Assembly: GCA_041748615.1 (NCBI GenBank)
Contig: JBGTCY010000086.1
Coordinates: 1 to 32,631 of the forward strand
DNA from: JBGTCY01 sp041748615
GTDB lineage: Bacteria; Bacteroidota; Bacteroidia; Chitinophagales; CAIOSU01
Direction of reading: 5' to 3'
DNA: 32,631 bases
Position numbers and translations under genes: made by a program. This document shows positions 7,739 to 14,895 of this stretch, one piece after another. Under the pieces are notes generated by a model. The model ran no database searches and was not told the DNA's origin. It worked only from the letters and a program-made list of their open reading frames with translations. Position 1 is the first letter of the stretch; each line of letters opens with the position of its first letter.

Positions 7739-9058
7739 ATGAAAATCCGATACAGTTCCCTCGTTTTTGGAATATTGCTTTTAGTTACCGGGGTTTTAAT
7801 TTTTTACCCTGCTGTCCATCCTGAAGCGGTGGGTGATGAATTTGATTACGGAACGATAGCCTGGATGATTGCCGCCTCCGGATTAGTCTTGCTTATGACA
7901 CCGGGATTATCGTTTTTTTATGGCGGAATGGTGAGCGCTAAAAATGTGATTTCCACCATGTTGCAGAGTTTTATCGCGCTGGGTGTTATTTCATTTCTTT
8001 GGTATATCGTGGGTTTTAGTTTGGCATTTGGCGATTCCATCGGGGGATTCATTGGCGACCCGCGCACATTTTTCTTGTTCGACAATGTGGGAACTGCTCC
8101 TCATGAAACAATCGGCTCCACGATTCCTTTGATGTTGTTTGCAGCTTTCCAGTTGAAGTTTGCGATTATCACACCCGCGCTCATCACCGGTTCTTTTGCC
8201 GAGCGGGTCAGGTTTTGGGGTTATATCTTGTTTATCTGTTTGTTCAGCATCCTGATTTATTGCCCGCTTGCCCATTGGACCTGGCATCCCGATGGATTTC
8301 TGTATCAATGGGGCGTTTTGGATTTTGCGGGAGGAACAGTAGTACATATTTCAGCGGGAATCGCTGCTTTGGTCGGTGCATTGGTGTTGGGCAAACGGGA
8401 AGCGCATGGCAAACAGGATTTTCAGATGATTAACATTCCTTACATTATTCTCGGAACGGGGTTGTTGTGGTTCGGATGGTTTGGATTTAACGCGGGGTCA
8501 GCCTTGGAAGCGAATACCCTCGCGGTTAAAGCTTTTTTCAACACCAACCTTGCATCCGCCTCCGCGATGATTACCTGGCTTTTGCTGGATGCCGTGCTTT
8601 ATAAAAAACCGGGAGCGCTTGGAGCATGTATTGGCGCTGTCGTTGGTTTGGTGGCAGTGACACCAGCTGCCGGTTTTGTGGACCCTCAGTACGCGCTGGC
8701 AATCGGGGTGATTGCGGCAATCGTTAGTAACCTGGCTGTTCGGTATAAATCAAAAACATCATTGGATGATACGCTGGATGTATTTCCCTGTCACGGCATT
8801 GGTGGCATGGTGGGGATGATTTTGACGGCTGCTTTCGCGTCAGAGGGGGGATTAATCACCGGTGAATGGAAGTTGTTTCTGACACACCTGCTGGCGTTGG
8901 TCATTGTTAGCGTTTTTGTCTTTGTGATGAGCTGGTTTTGCTATAAAATAACCGCGATGGTTACTCCGTTAAGGCTCAGACGAGAACAGGAATCCATCGG
9001 GCTGGACATTACGCAACATGATGAGACCATTCTTCAAAAAGATTTTAGTTTAACTTAA
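7739..9058 (+). CDS. amtB: Ammonium transporter, Amt/MEP/Rh family
   Basis: This 439-residue inner-membrane channel conducts ammonia/ammonium. An N-terminal hydrophobic segment (possibly a cleaved signal sequence) precedes the typical first Amt helix, AWMIAASGLVLLMTPGLSFF, followed by YGGMVSAKN. The two pore histidines are His203 (GGTVVHISAGIAAL) and His352 (FPCHGIGGMVGM). Their spacing of 149 residues is close to that of the E. coli twin-His pair. GFNAGSAL and the C-terminal GLDITQHDE cytosolic tail are also characteristic; in other Amt proteins this tail contacts the PII protein GlnK. No glnK/glnB gene is next to it in this window, which is unusual because amtB and glnK are often paired. 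A strong terminator follows directly, so it is probably monocistronic. Confidence 0.95.
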   Translation: MKIRYSSLVFGILLLVTGVLIFYPAVHPEAVGDEFDYGTIAWMIAASGLVLLMTPGLSFFYGGMVSAKNVISTMLQSFIALGVISFLWYIVGFSLAFGDSIGGFIGDPRTFFLFDNVGTAPHETIGSTIPLMLFAAFQLKFAIITPALITGSFAERVRFWGYILFICLFSILIYCPLAHWTWHPDGFLYQWGVLDFAGGTVVHISAGIAALVGALVLGKREAHGKQDFQMINIPYIILGTGLLWFGWFGFNAGSALEANTLAVKAFFNTNLASASAMITWLLLDAVLYKKPGALGACIGAVVGLVAVTPAAGFVDPQYALAIGVIAAIVSNLAVRYKSKTSLDDTLDVFPCHGIGGMVGMILTAAFASEGGLITGEWKLFLTHLLALVIVSVFVFVMSWFCYKITAMVTPLRLRREQESIGLDITQHDETILQKDFSLT

Positions 9059-9088
9059 TTAAAGATAAGGGGTATTTGTTTTTTTATG

Positions 9089-9121
9089 GAAAGCGCGGCA
9101 TAAGTCGCGCTTTCTTTTTTT
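9089..9121 (+). terminator. Rho-independent terminator of amtB
   Basis: GAAAGCGCG (9089-9097) pairs perfectly with CGCGCTTTC (9106-9114) across an eight-base loop. Seven Ts follow immediately (9115-9121). It starts about 30 bases after the amtB stop codon. This is the clearest terminator in the window. Confidence 0.85.
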
Positions 9122-9149
9122 CACAATTGCCAAATAAAAATCGTGTTTT

Positions 9150-9216
9150 GGTCTAAAGCCCTTTTTTGACGGCATCCTATAGCCTAAAATCCAAGCCTGA
9201 CGGGTTTTAGCCCGTT
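9150..9216. repeat. Intergenic foldable element with a hairpin at its 3' side
   Basis: CTAAAGCCC (9153-9161) is nearly complementary (8 of 9) to GGGTTTTAG (9202-9210). ACGGG/CCCGT (9200-9204, 9211-9215) forms a separate small hairpin followed by a short T-run. The look is that of a mobile intergenic repeat, but there is no second copy in this window to prove it. It could instead be a backup terminator. Confidence 0.35.
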
Positions 9217-9327
9217 TTGGTTGGTCAGTTATGAGTATTTCAAAATCGTCAATAAATTTTCAGAAGCGAGGTCAGGATTTCTGAAATGAAAACGCTATCC
9301 TTATCTTTGAATGAAAGCATAAAAGAG

Positions 9328-10086
9328 ATGAACTACAAGGATATTCTGATTGAAAACAAAGATGCCGTCTGTCGCATCAGGCTGAACCGTCAGAAAGCAT
9401 TGAACGCGCTCAGCCCCAATCTTGTAACGGAATTGAAATACGCGTTTTCGGAAGCCGAAAGAAATCCGGAGATTGGCGTCATCATCCTTTCAGGCGAAGG
9501 ACGCGCTTTTTCCGCAGGGGTGGATTTGAAAGAAATGAATGCCTCCATTCAGGGAGGAAAATTTACACAAAATGAAATCCTGACGATTGGACTTGAAATG
9601 ATTCATCAAATTCAAACCATGCCGAAGGTTTGTATCGCGCAGGTGCATGGATATTGTTTCACGGGCGCGTTGGAATTGGCGCTTGCTTTCGACCTGATGT
9701 ATGTCGCTGAGGATACGCAGTTGGGTGATACTCATGCCAAATGGGGCATTCTGCCAAAATGGGGCATGACTCAGCGGTTGGCGCAAAAAGCAGGCATCAT
9801 GAAAGCGCGGGAATTGTCGTTTACCGCTAAAACTTTTTCAGGAAAAGAAGCCGAAATATTTGGACTTGCCAACCAAGCGGTTCCTTTGGCTGAATTAAAT
9901 TCGCATGTAGATAAGATTGCTCATGAAATTTTGAAAAACAGCCGCCAAACCATAGCCGCCATCAAACACTTGTATCATGAAGGAAGCCATACCACGTTAA
10001 AAGAAGGCTTGCAAATTGAATCAAAATTTGATACGGAAATCACTGACAGGACAGAATTCCTAAGAGCTTTTTTGCAGAATAAATAA
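9328..10086 (+). CDS. Crotonase-superfamily enzyme (enoyl-CoA hydratase/isomerase-like)
   Basis: This 252-residue protein has the crotonase fold that stabilises acyl-CoA thioester enolates. The CoA-binding oxyanion-hole segments are GRAFSAGVDLKEM and HGYCFTGALELALAFD. Glu116, at the position of the first catalytic glutamate of rat mitochondrial enoyl-CoA hydratase (Glu144), is present. The second catalytic position (Glu164 in the rat enzyme) is His136, in GDTHAKWGILPKWGMTQRL. This makes a classical hydratase mechanism doubtful; isomerase, hydrolase or other crotonase chemistry is possible. The frame is open from an ATG at 9286, but the family N-terminus matches MNYKDILIE at 9328, preceded by an AAAAGAG stretch. 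It converges with the outer-membrane protein gene at 10106-10858, with a 19-base gap. Substrate unknown. Confidence 0.85.
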   Translation: MNYKDILIENKDAVCRIRLNRQKALNALSPNLVTELKYAFSEAERNPEIGVIILSGEGRAFSAGVDLKEMNASIQGGKFTQNEILTIGLEMIHQIQTMPKVCIAQVHGYCFTGALELALAFDLMYVAEDTQLGDTHAKWGILPKWGMTQRLAQKAGIMKARELSFTAKTFSGKEAEIFGLANQAVPLAELNSHVDKIAHEILKNSRQTIAAIKHLYHEGSHTTLKEGLQIESKFDTEITDRTEFLRAFLQNK

Positions 10087-10105
10087 TTTCAGGTCAGTTC
10101 TAATT

Positions 10106-10858
10106 TCAGAAAAACCAACCCACCCGCGCGGAGATTCTGCGATAGCTTCTGTGCTCTTTGTAAAGCATATCTCCTCCCCATTCCCACCAGTTATTATTAT
10201 ATTCAATGGAACTTTGCTGCAAATGATAACCCACGGTTATTAAAAATGCCGCTTTGGAGGGGGTGTAAACTTTCAGCCCGATACCTGCCTGAAACATCAC
10301 TCCGCCCTTCGATTCACTTTCATAATAAAAGCCGTCCTGCCCGGGCAAAAATCCGTAACCGATGTCGGCAAAATAAACCGGGGTGACACGATGCTTTATC
10401 ATATCTCCCGAAACCCGTGCGAAAATCGGCAGGAAAGCTTGTGAGTATTCAAAATAGTAATTGATTCCTACACCGCCTCCCACTCTGAAAAACCGGTTGA
10501 GCTGATAGCCGTTCACAGTTTGCAGGGTGATGCCGAAATTCGGGTTATATTCTCCTTTGCCGGTGAAAAATCCGAATTCGGTTTCGTTGTAATATCCCTT
10601 GTTTTTGATACGCGCGGCTTCCTTGATGTTTACATGGGGAATATCTTCACGGGTGATTTTTTCAACATCAGTCATTAAATAAACAAACACGCTTTTACCG
10701 ATAATCTCAATTTTCACGACATCATCCGGAATGATTTCCAAAATAGTTCCCCGAATGATGCTACCATTTTTCAGATAGACCACATCCTGTAGGTTGGCTT
10801 GAGCGATGAGATAATTGGAAAAGAAAAGGAAAACGATTCCAAGAATGAGTTTTGACAT
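10106..10858 (-). CDS. Putative outer-membrane beta-barrel protein, function unknown
   Basis: This 250-residue protein begins with a clear signal peptide (lysine, then a hydrophobic stretch ending near residue 20 at LIAQA). Residues about 24-75 form a small domain common in Bacteroidota envelope proteins (VVYLKNGSIIRGTILEIIPD, then KIEIIGKSVFVY and DVEKI). The remainder, from about residue 95, has alternating aromatic and glycine residues typical of membrane beta strands. It ends in ISARVGWFF, with the terminal aromatic residue expected for outer-membrane barrel insertion. No enzymatic motif is seen. It is a single gene, diverging from the lipoprotein gene at 11036 and converging with the crotonase gene. 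The envelope location is well supported; the role is unknown. Confidence 0.75.
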   Translation of the reverse strand: MSKLILGIVFLFFSNYLIAQANLQDVVYLKNGSIIRGTILEIIPDDVVKIEIIGKSVFVYLMTDVEKITREDIPHVNIKEAARIKNKGYYNETEFGFFTGKGEYNPNFGITLQTVNGYQLNRFFRVGGGVGINYYFEYSQAFLPIFARVSGDMIKHRVTPVYFADIGYGFLPGQDGFYYESESKGGVMFQAGIGLKVYTPSKAAFLITVGYHLQQSSIEYNNNWWEWGGDMLYKEHRSYRRISARVGWFF

Positions 10859-11035
10859 ATTTAATTTATTTATTGAAGTGGCTTGAATCCTTTAACATCT
10901 AAAGTCGAAAATCTCACATCTAATCCCATCAATCGGATGTTTTTTTTAACAACATTCCTAACAAAGTATCAAAGAATTTATCTCTCAGGCAACCGTTTTT
11001 CAAAACACTCCGTAATCACTCCAAAACCCATCAAC

Positions 11036-12346
11036 ATGTTTAATAAAACAACCTTTTTCCGACTTTTCAGCTTCACAGTTTTCATCGCATTGTTTGCCGG
11101 CTGTACGAAAGATAAATGCTCCACTTCTTACACCTACCAGGTTTATGAACCGGTTTATTTGGATTACGTTGAGTTGCGCTCATCGGTTGCCTCCGAGTTG
11201 CCCCGCTCATTAGATAATCCGGGGAAGATTTACGTGTTTGGCGCGTACCTGTTTGTGAATGAACTCAATGAAGGCGTGCATATAATTGACAATAGCAACC
11301 CCGCTTCACCTGAAAATAAAGCGTTTATCAAAATTCCCGGCAATGTGGATATAGCAGTGCGGGGAAATGTGTTGTATGCTGATAGTTATATTGATTTGGT
11401 AGCATTGGATATTTCCAGCCCTGAAAACGCGGTGGAGTTAAAACGCATTGAAAACATTTTTCCGCATCGCCAGTGGGAGTCGGGATTTTTTACTGACGAT
11501 GTTAGTCAAGGTATAATCGTCAGTTGGAACATTACCGACAAAACAGAAAAAGTTGAAATCCTGTGCGGGCAGGAAGTGATGCCCTATTATTTTGAATCTT
11601 CTTTTGCAGGCGGTGATGTTGGCGCGCCCGTTTTGTTCAGCAACTCAGGCGCTGAAAGCATCAGAGGCGCTACTATCGGTTCCGGACAGGGTGGCTCCAT
11701 GGCGCGTTTCGCGATTACGAGCCGGTATCTTTATGCCATTGACCAAAGCGACATGCACTTAGTGGATATTATTGAACCTGCCAACCCGGTGATTTGGAAT
11801 AAAATCAACATCGGTTTTGATATTGAAACCATTTTCCCATACAAAGACAAGCTCTTCATCGGCTCCATGTCAGGCATGTATATTTATGATAACAGCAACC
11901 CCGGCAGTCCATCGCTCATTTCAACTTACACCCACATCACCAGTTGCGACCCGGTGGTGGTGGATGACCATTATGCTTATGTGACGTTGCGCAGCGGAAC
12001 TCCCTGCGAGGGATTTACGAATCAGTTGGAAGTAGTGGATATTTCCAATCTTTCCCAGCCGAGTTTAGTTAAGACATATCTGATGAACAACCCTCATGGC
12101 TTGGGAATTGACAACGGAACGCTTTTTATCTGTGACGGTTCAGCCGGCTTGAAAGTTTATGACGCGACTGATGTGATGACCATTGACCAGCATCTGTTAA
12201 ATCACTTTGGGGGCATTCAGGCGTATGATGTAATTCCGCTTTCGCATGTAAAAGTGCTGATTATGGTTGGAACAAACGGACTGTATCAATATGATTACAG
12301 CAATGTACTGGACATTCAGTTGCTCAGCCGGATTCCGGTGATTTAG
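11036..12346 (+). CDS. LVIVD-repeat lipoprotein (beta-propeller-like)
   Basis: This 436-residue protein starts with a lipoprotein signal whose lipobox LFAGC puts the lipidated cysteine at residue 23. The rest is built from repeated units of the LVIVD type: a pattern of a short strand with YVFGAYLFV or YLYAIDQSD, followed by HIIDNSNPASP, LVDIIEPANP, YIYDNSNPGSP, EVVDISNLSQP or LKVYDATDV. Such repeats probably form a beta-propeller on the cell surface or in the periplasm. The ligand is unknown. An upstream ATG at 10883 would extend the frame by 51 residues, but that part is not signal-like, so the start at 11036 is preferred. The gene stands between a divergent outer-membrane protein gene and the sigma-factor gene 79 bases downstream. 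That gene may be in the same transcript, but nothing proves it. Confidence 0.82.
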   Translation: MFNKTTFFRLFSFTVFIALFAGCTKDKCSTSYTYQVYEPVYLDYVELRSSVASELPRSLDNPGKIYVFGAYLFVNELNEGVHIIDNSNPASPENKAFIKIPGNVDIAVRGNVLYADSYIDLVALDISSPENAVELKRIENIFPHRQWESGFFTDDVSQGIIVSWNITDKTEKVEILCGQEVMPYYFESSFAGGDVGAPVLFSNSGAESIRGATIGSGQGGSMARFAITSRYLYAIDQSDMHLVDIIEPANPVIWNKINIGFDIETIFPYKDKLFIGSMSGMYIYDNSNPGSPSLISTYTHITSCDPVVVDDHYAYVTLRSGTPCEGFTNQLEVVDISNLSQPSLVKTYLMNNPHGLGIDNGTLFICDGSAGLKVYDATDVMTIDQHLLNHFGGIQAYDVIPLSHVKVLIMVGTNGLYQYDYSNVLDIQLLSRIPVI

Positions 12347-12425
12347 CTAACTTGAGGTGGTCAGGCGGACACATTAATCAAAACCAAAACGGCTTCCGCA
12401 GCCTGATGAAGCTAAACGGCACAAC

Positions 12426-12974
12426 ATGGATGAACTGGTTAAAGGCTGCCAGCGCGAAGACCGCCTCGCACAGAAGCGGCTCTACGAAACCTACTATGGG
12501 AGGATGATGGGCGTGTGTCTGCGCTATGCTGCCAACCGGGATGAAGCCGCTGAAATTTTGAATAAAGGTTTTTTGAAAGTGTTTAATACGATTAAAAAAT
12601 TTGATACGAACCGTGGAAGATTGGATAGCTGGATTTATAAAGTGATGCTCAATACCGCCATAGACCATTACCGCTCGGAGTTTCGCCATAAACAGAATAT
12701 GGTGGATATTGAACAGGCGTATGAGGTGGGTGAACAAAGCGATGTGCTGCACCAAATCAGCGCGGAAGAAATTATCGCGCTGATACAGCGACTGACGCCC
12801 GGCTACAGAACGGTTTTTAACCTGTATGTGATGGAAGGCATGAGCCATCCTGAAATTGCAAAAGAACTGGGTATTTCGGAAGGAACCGCAAAATCGAATT
12901 TGGCGAAAGCGAGAAAAAAATTGCAGGCGATGCTTGCTGAAAACAATAAAGTCAAACTGAGTTATGCCCGATAA
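12426..12974 (+). CDS. ECF-type RNA polymerase sigma factor
   Basis: This 182-residue sigma-70 family protein belongs to the extracytoplasmic-function type, with regions 2 and 4 only. Region 2 covers about residues 5-80 (LYETYYGRMMGVCLRYAAN, then AAEILNKGFLKVF and DSWIYKVMLNTAIDHYR). Region 4, about residues 115-170, has the helix-turn-helix MSHPEIAKELGISEGTAKSN followed by LAKARKKLQAML. It would direct RNA polymerase to a stress or envelope regulon. Its last 11 bases overlap the start of the next gene, which encodes a membrane protein with a short cytosolic N-terminus. This is the classical layout of a sigma factor with its anti-sigma factor. No matching promoter for its own regulon can be assigned. 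Confidence 0.93.
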   Translation: MDELVKGCQREDRLAQKRLYETYYGRMMGVCLRYAANRDEAAEILNKGFLKVFNTIKKFDTNRGRLDSWIYKVMLNTAIDHYRSEFRHKQNMVDIEQAYEVGEQSDVLHQISAEEIIALIQRLTPGYRTVFNLYVMEGMSHPEIAKELGISEGTAKSNLAKARKKLQAMLAENNKVKLSYAR

Positions 12975-14616
12975 AAATTTTGAAAGCGCGATGCGTGAAA
13001 AATTAGGCGGCTATGAAGCGCCTTTCCAGCCTGCCGACTGGCAGGCGATGGAAACGATGCTGGACAAAAATTCCGGCAAGGCAGCCTGGTTATTACCCTT
13101 GTTGTTATTACTGCTCATTTCCGGTGTTGGCGTTGGTAGTTGGTTTGCATGGAATCAATCTAAAAATATTTCTACTGAAAATAATGAGCACTCCGGATAT
13201 CAAATTTCAGACTTAATGATTGCCGGAAAAAATGAAGCTGAAAATTCTGATTGCGATTTAATGGAGGATGAAAAGATTTTGGCTGCGAATGAAAAAATGA
13301 TTAGAGAACGAAATGAAATTGCGGATGACGCAAATAACAGTGAAAAAACATTCGGTAAAAAAGAAAATCTTTTATCAAAAACTGAAAACTCTTTAAACTT
13401 TGTCACGCCTTCTAATTCAGGTTTTTCAAATAATTCAAATAACAAAACAGAAATCATTCAAAGCAAAAAGTCAGTTGATAAAAAATCAAAGCCGGAAGTT
13501 GTATCTAAAAAAACTATTGACAATTCCAATCTTGCAAAAAATGAAACAGACATATCTTCATTAAATTCAACTGAGAAAAATAAGGTAACAGCAAGTAGTT
13601 CAACCGAAAAAACAATCTCCGAGACATTAGGAAATACAAACAATGTTAATCAAGTACCCGGAAAGGTAAACATTGCTCACAAGGAGGAAGCAACAGAGTT
13701 TAACGATTTGACTCTTTTGGCAAAAAGTGATTTAAATAAGAATCAAAATACTCATGCGTTTAAAGAAAAATCAATCATAGGAACTGATGCCCCGAACGAA
13801 GAAATTTTTACAGTCGGTTTGTTGACTTTGTTTTCTTTAAAAAGCATTGATAACCGCCATTCTATCCAAGCGGCAAACGCTCTCGCTGACGCGGATAACA
13901 CGCTTTTGAAAACAAAGAAAAAACATGCTGTTTCCTTTGCAATAGGCGCAGGTGCGGGAATGAACCTCTCTTTCATTCATGCAGCAAATCTGCACCGCCC
14001 CGGCTTGGTTGCAGGCATCACTCAGGAATTGATGTTTGTAAACAGAATCGGACTTTCCGTATCGCAATTATTCTCGCAAATCAATTATGATGGGGGACGT
14101 TTTCCCTGTGACAAATCTTCCGGCATTGATTGTCCTTATAGTTACTCTTCACAGGTGCAATCATTTGTGCTTGCCACCGATTTGAAAGTGAACATGCTCC
14201 GGAAATCGCGCTGGAACTGGTATGCCAAAGCGGGGATTCATCATTATTTTAAACTGAAAGAAACCTTCCGTTATCATGATATTCAGGTGGATACAATTGT
14301 AAACCCCAACCCGCCCGTGCTGCCTTCGCAAACCAACTTCAGCGGAAGCAGTTCGCTGAGTGAAAGTTTTGACGCTTCATTTGGCGGTCCGTTACAATCA
14401 GGCGCTTATGGATTTCCTGACCTCAACATTTCCGAAGCCAAGCGCTATCATCCGATGTTCCATTTCGCAACAGGGTTTGACATTTTACTGAATAAAAACC
14501 TGTTCCTCCAGTTAGAGGCTGGTCATTCCTTCACACCCCCCACCGTTGGTAGTGAAAACAAACGATTACAAAATTTCGGAGTTAACGGCAGGGTGATGTA
14601 TCGGTTTGGAAAGTGA
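12964..14616 (+). CDS. Putative dual-membrane-spanning anti-sigma factor (cytosolic head, TM helix, long linker, outer-membrane barrel)
   Basis: This 550-residue protein has four parts. Residues 1-39 form a short charged cytosolic segment (FQPADWQAMETMLDK) resembling the sigma-binding end of Bacteroidota anti-sigma factors. Residues about 40-63 are one transmembrane helix (LLPLLLLLLISGVGVGSWFA). Residues about 64-320 are a low-complexity linker rich in Asn, Ser, Lys and Glu with unusually AT-rich codons. From about residue 320 to the end are amphipathic strands like a small outer-membrane barrel (FAIGAGAGMNLSF at the start, NFGVNGRVMYRFGK at the end). Dual membrane-spanning anti-sigma factors (Dma) have been described in Bacteroides thetaiotaomicron next to ECF sigma factors, and this gene overlaps such a sigma gene by 11 bases. 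I infer the same type. It could alternatively be an unrelated tethered outer-membrane protein. Confidence 0.72.
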   Translation: MPDKNFESAMREKLGGYEAPFQPADWQAMETMLDKNSGKAAWLLPLLLLLLISGVGVGSWFAWNQSKNISTENNEHSGYQISDLMIAGKNEAENSDCDLMEDEKILAANEKMIRERNEIADDANNSEKTFGKKENLLSKTENSLNFVTPSNSGFSNNSNNKTEIIQSKKSVDKKSKPEVVSKKTIDNSNLAKNETDISSLNSTEKNKVTASSSTEKTISETLGNTNNVNQVPGKVNIAHKEEATEFNDLTLLAKSDLNKNQNTHAFKEKSIIGTDAPNEEIFTVGLLTLFSLKSIDNRHSIQAANALADADNTLLKTKKKHAVSFAIGAGAGMNLSFIHAANLHRPGLVAGITQELMFVNRIGLSVSQLFSQINYDGGRFPCDKSSGIDCPYSYSSQVQSFVLATDLKVNMLRKSRWNWYAKAGIHHYFKLKETFRYHDIQVDTIVNPNPPVLPSQTNFSGSSSLSESFDASFGGPLQSGAYGFPDLNISEAKRYHPMFHFATGFDILLNKNLFLQLEAGHSFTPPTVGSENKRLQNFGVNGRVMYRFGK

Positions 14617-14683
14617 TAATCACTCAAACATCTGAATTTATCCCGATTTTTTCAAAATCTAATTTGCGCAGTTAAAAGGAGGT

Positions 14684-14764
14684 GGCATTCAGGCTTTATG
14701 CCGGAATCCCCTTGATTGCAAATACATGAGGGTGCCATCCAGATAAAAATCAGGAGGCATGACA
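14684..14764. repeat. Intergenic repeat family 1, copy A
   Basis: This stretch aligns with copy B (19328-19401). Shared pieces in order are GCATTC/TCATTC, GGCTTTATGC, GGAA-TCCCCT, GATT-CAAA-ACA, GGG-TGC, and the end GGCATGACA/AGCATGACA. Copy A is more decayed, and its outer arms are imperfect. It lies between the putative anti-sigma gene and the parvulin cluster. Confidence 0.6.
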
Positions 14765-14828
14765 TATTAAAGAGTATCTTGTCTTATACCAATTTTAGCT
14801 GAAAACCCTACTACACTCATTATTTTTA

Positions 14829-14836
14829 TATTTTTG
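14829..14836 (+). promoter_or_regulatory. Candidate -7 promoter element of the parvulin cluster
   Basis: TATTTTTG matches the Bacteroidota -7 consensus TAnnTTTG exactly, 59 bases before the ATG of the first isomerase gene. No convincing -33 TTG is present at the usual spacing. Confidence 0.4.
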
Positions 14837-14895
14837 CAATCCCAATTAAAAAAGAGCCGGTTGGCTTTTTTCATAAACCTTAGAAAATTTATCCG

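Noticed and set aside
7597..7824. Plus-strand frame of 75 codons overlapping the amtB start
   Set aside because: It overlaps the first amtB codons in another frame, is Phe-rich because of the AT-rich leader and has no recognisable features.
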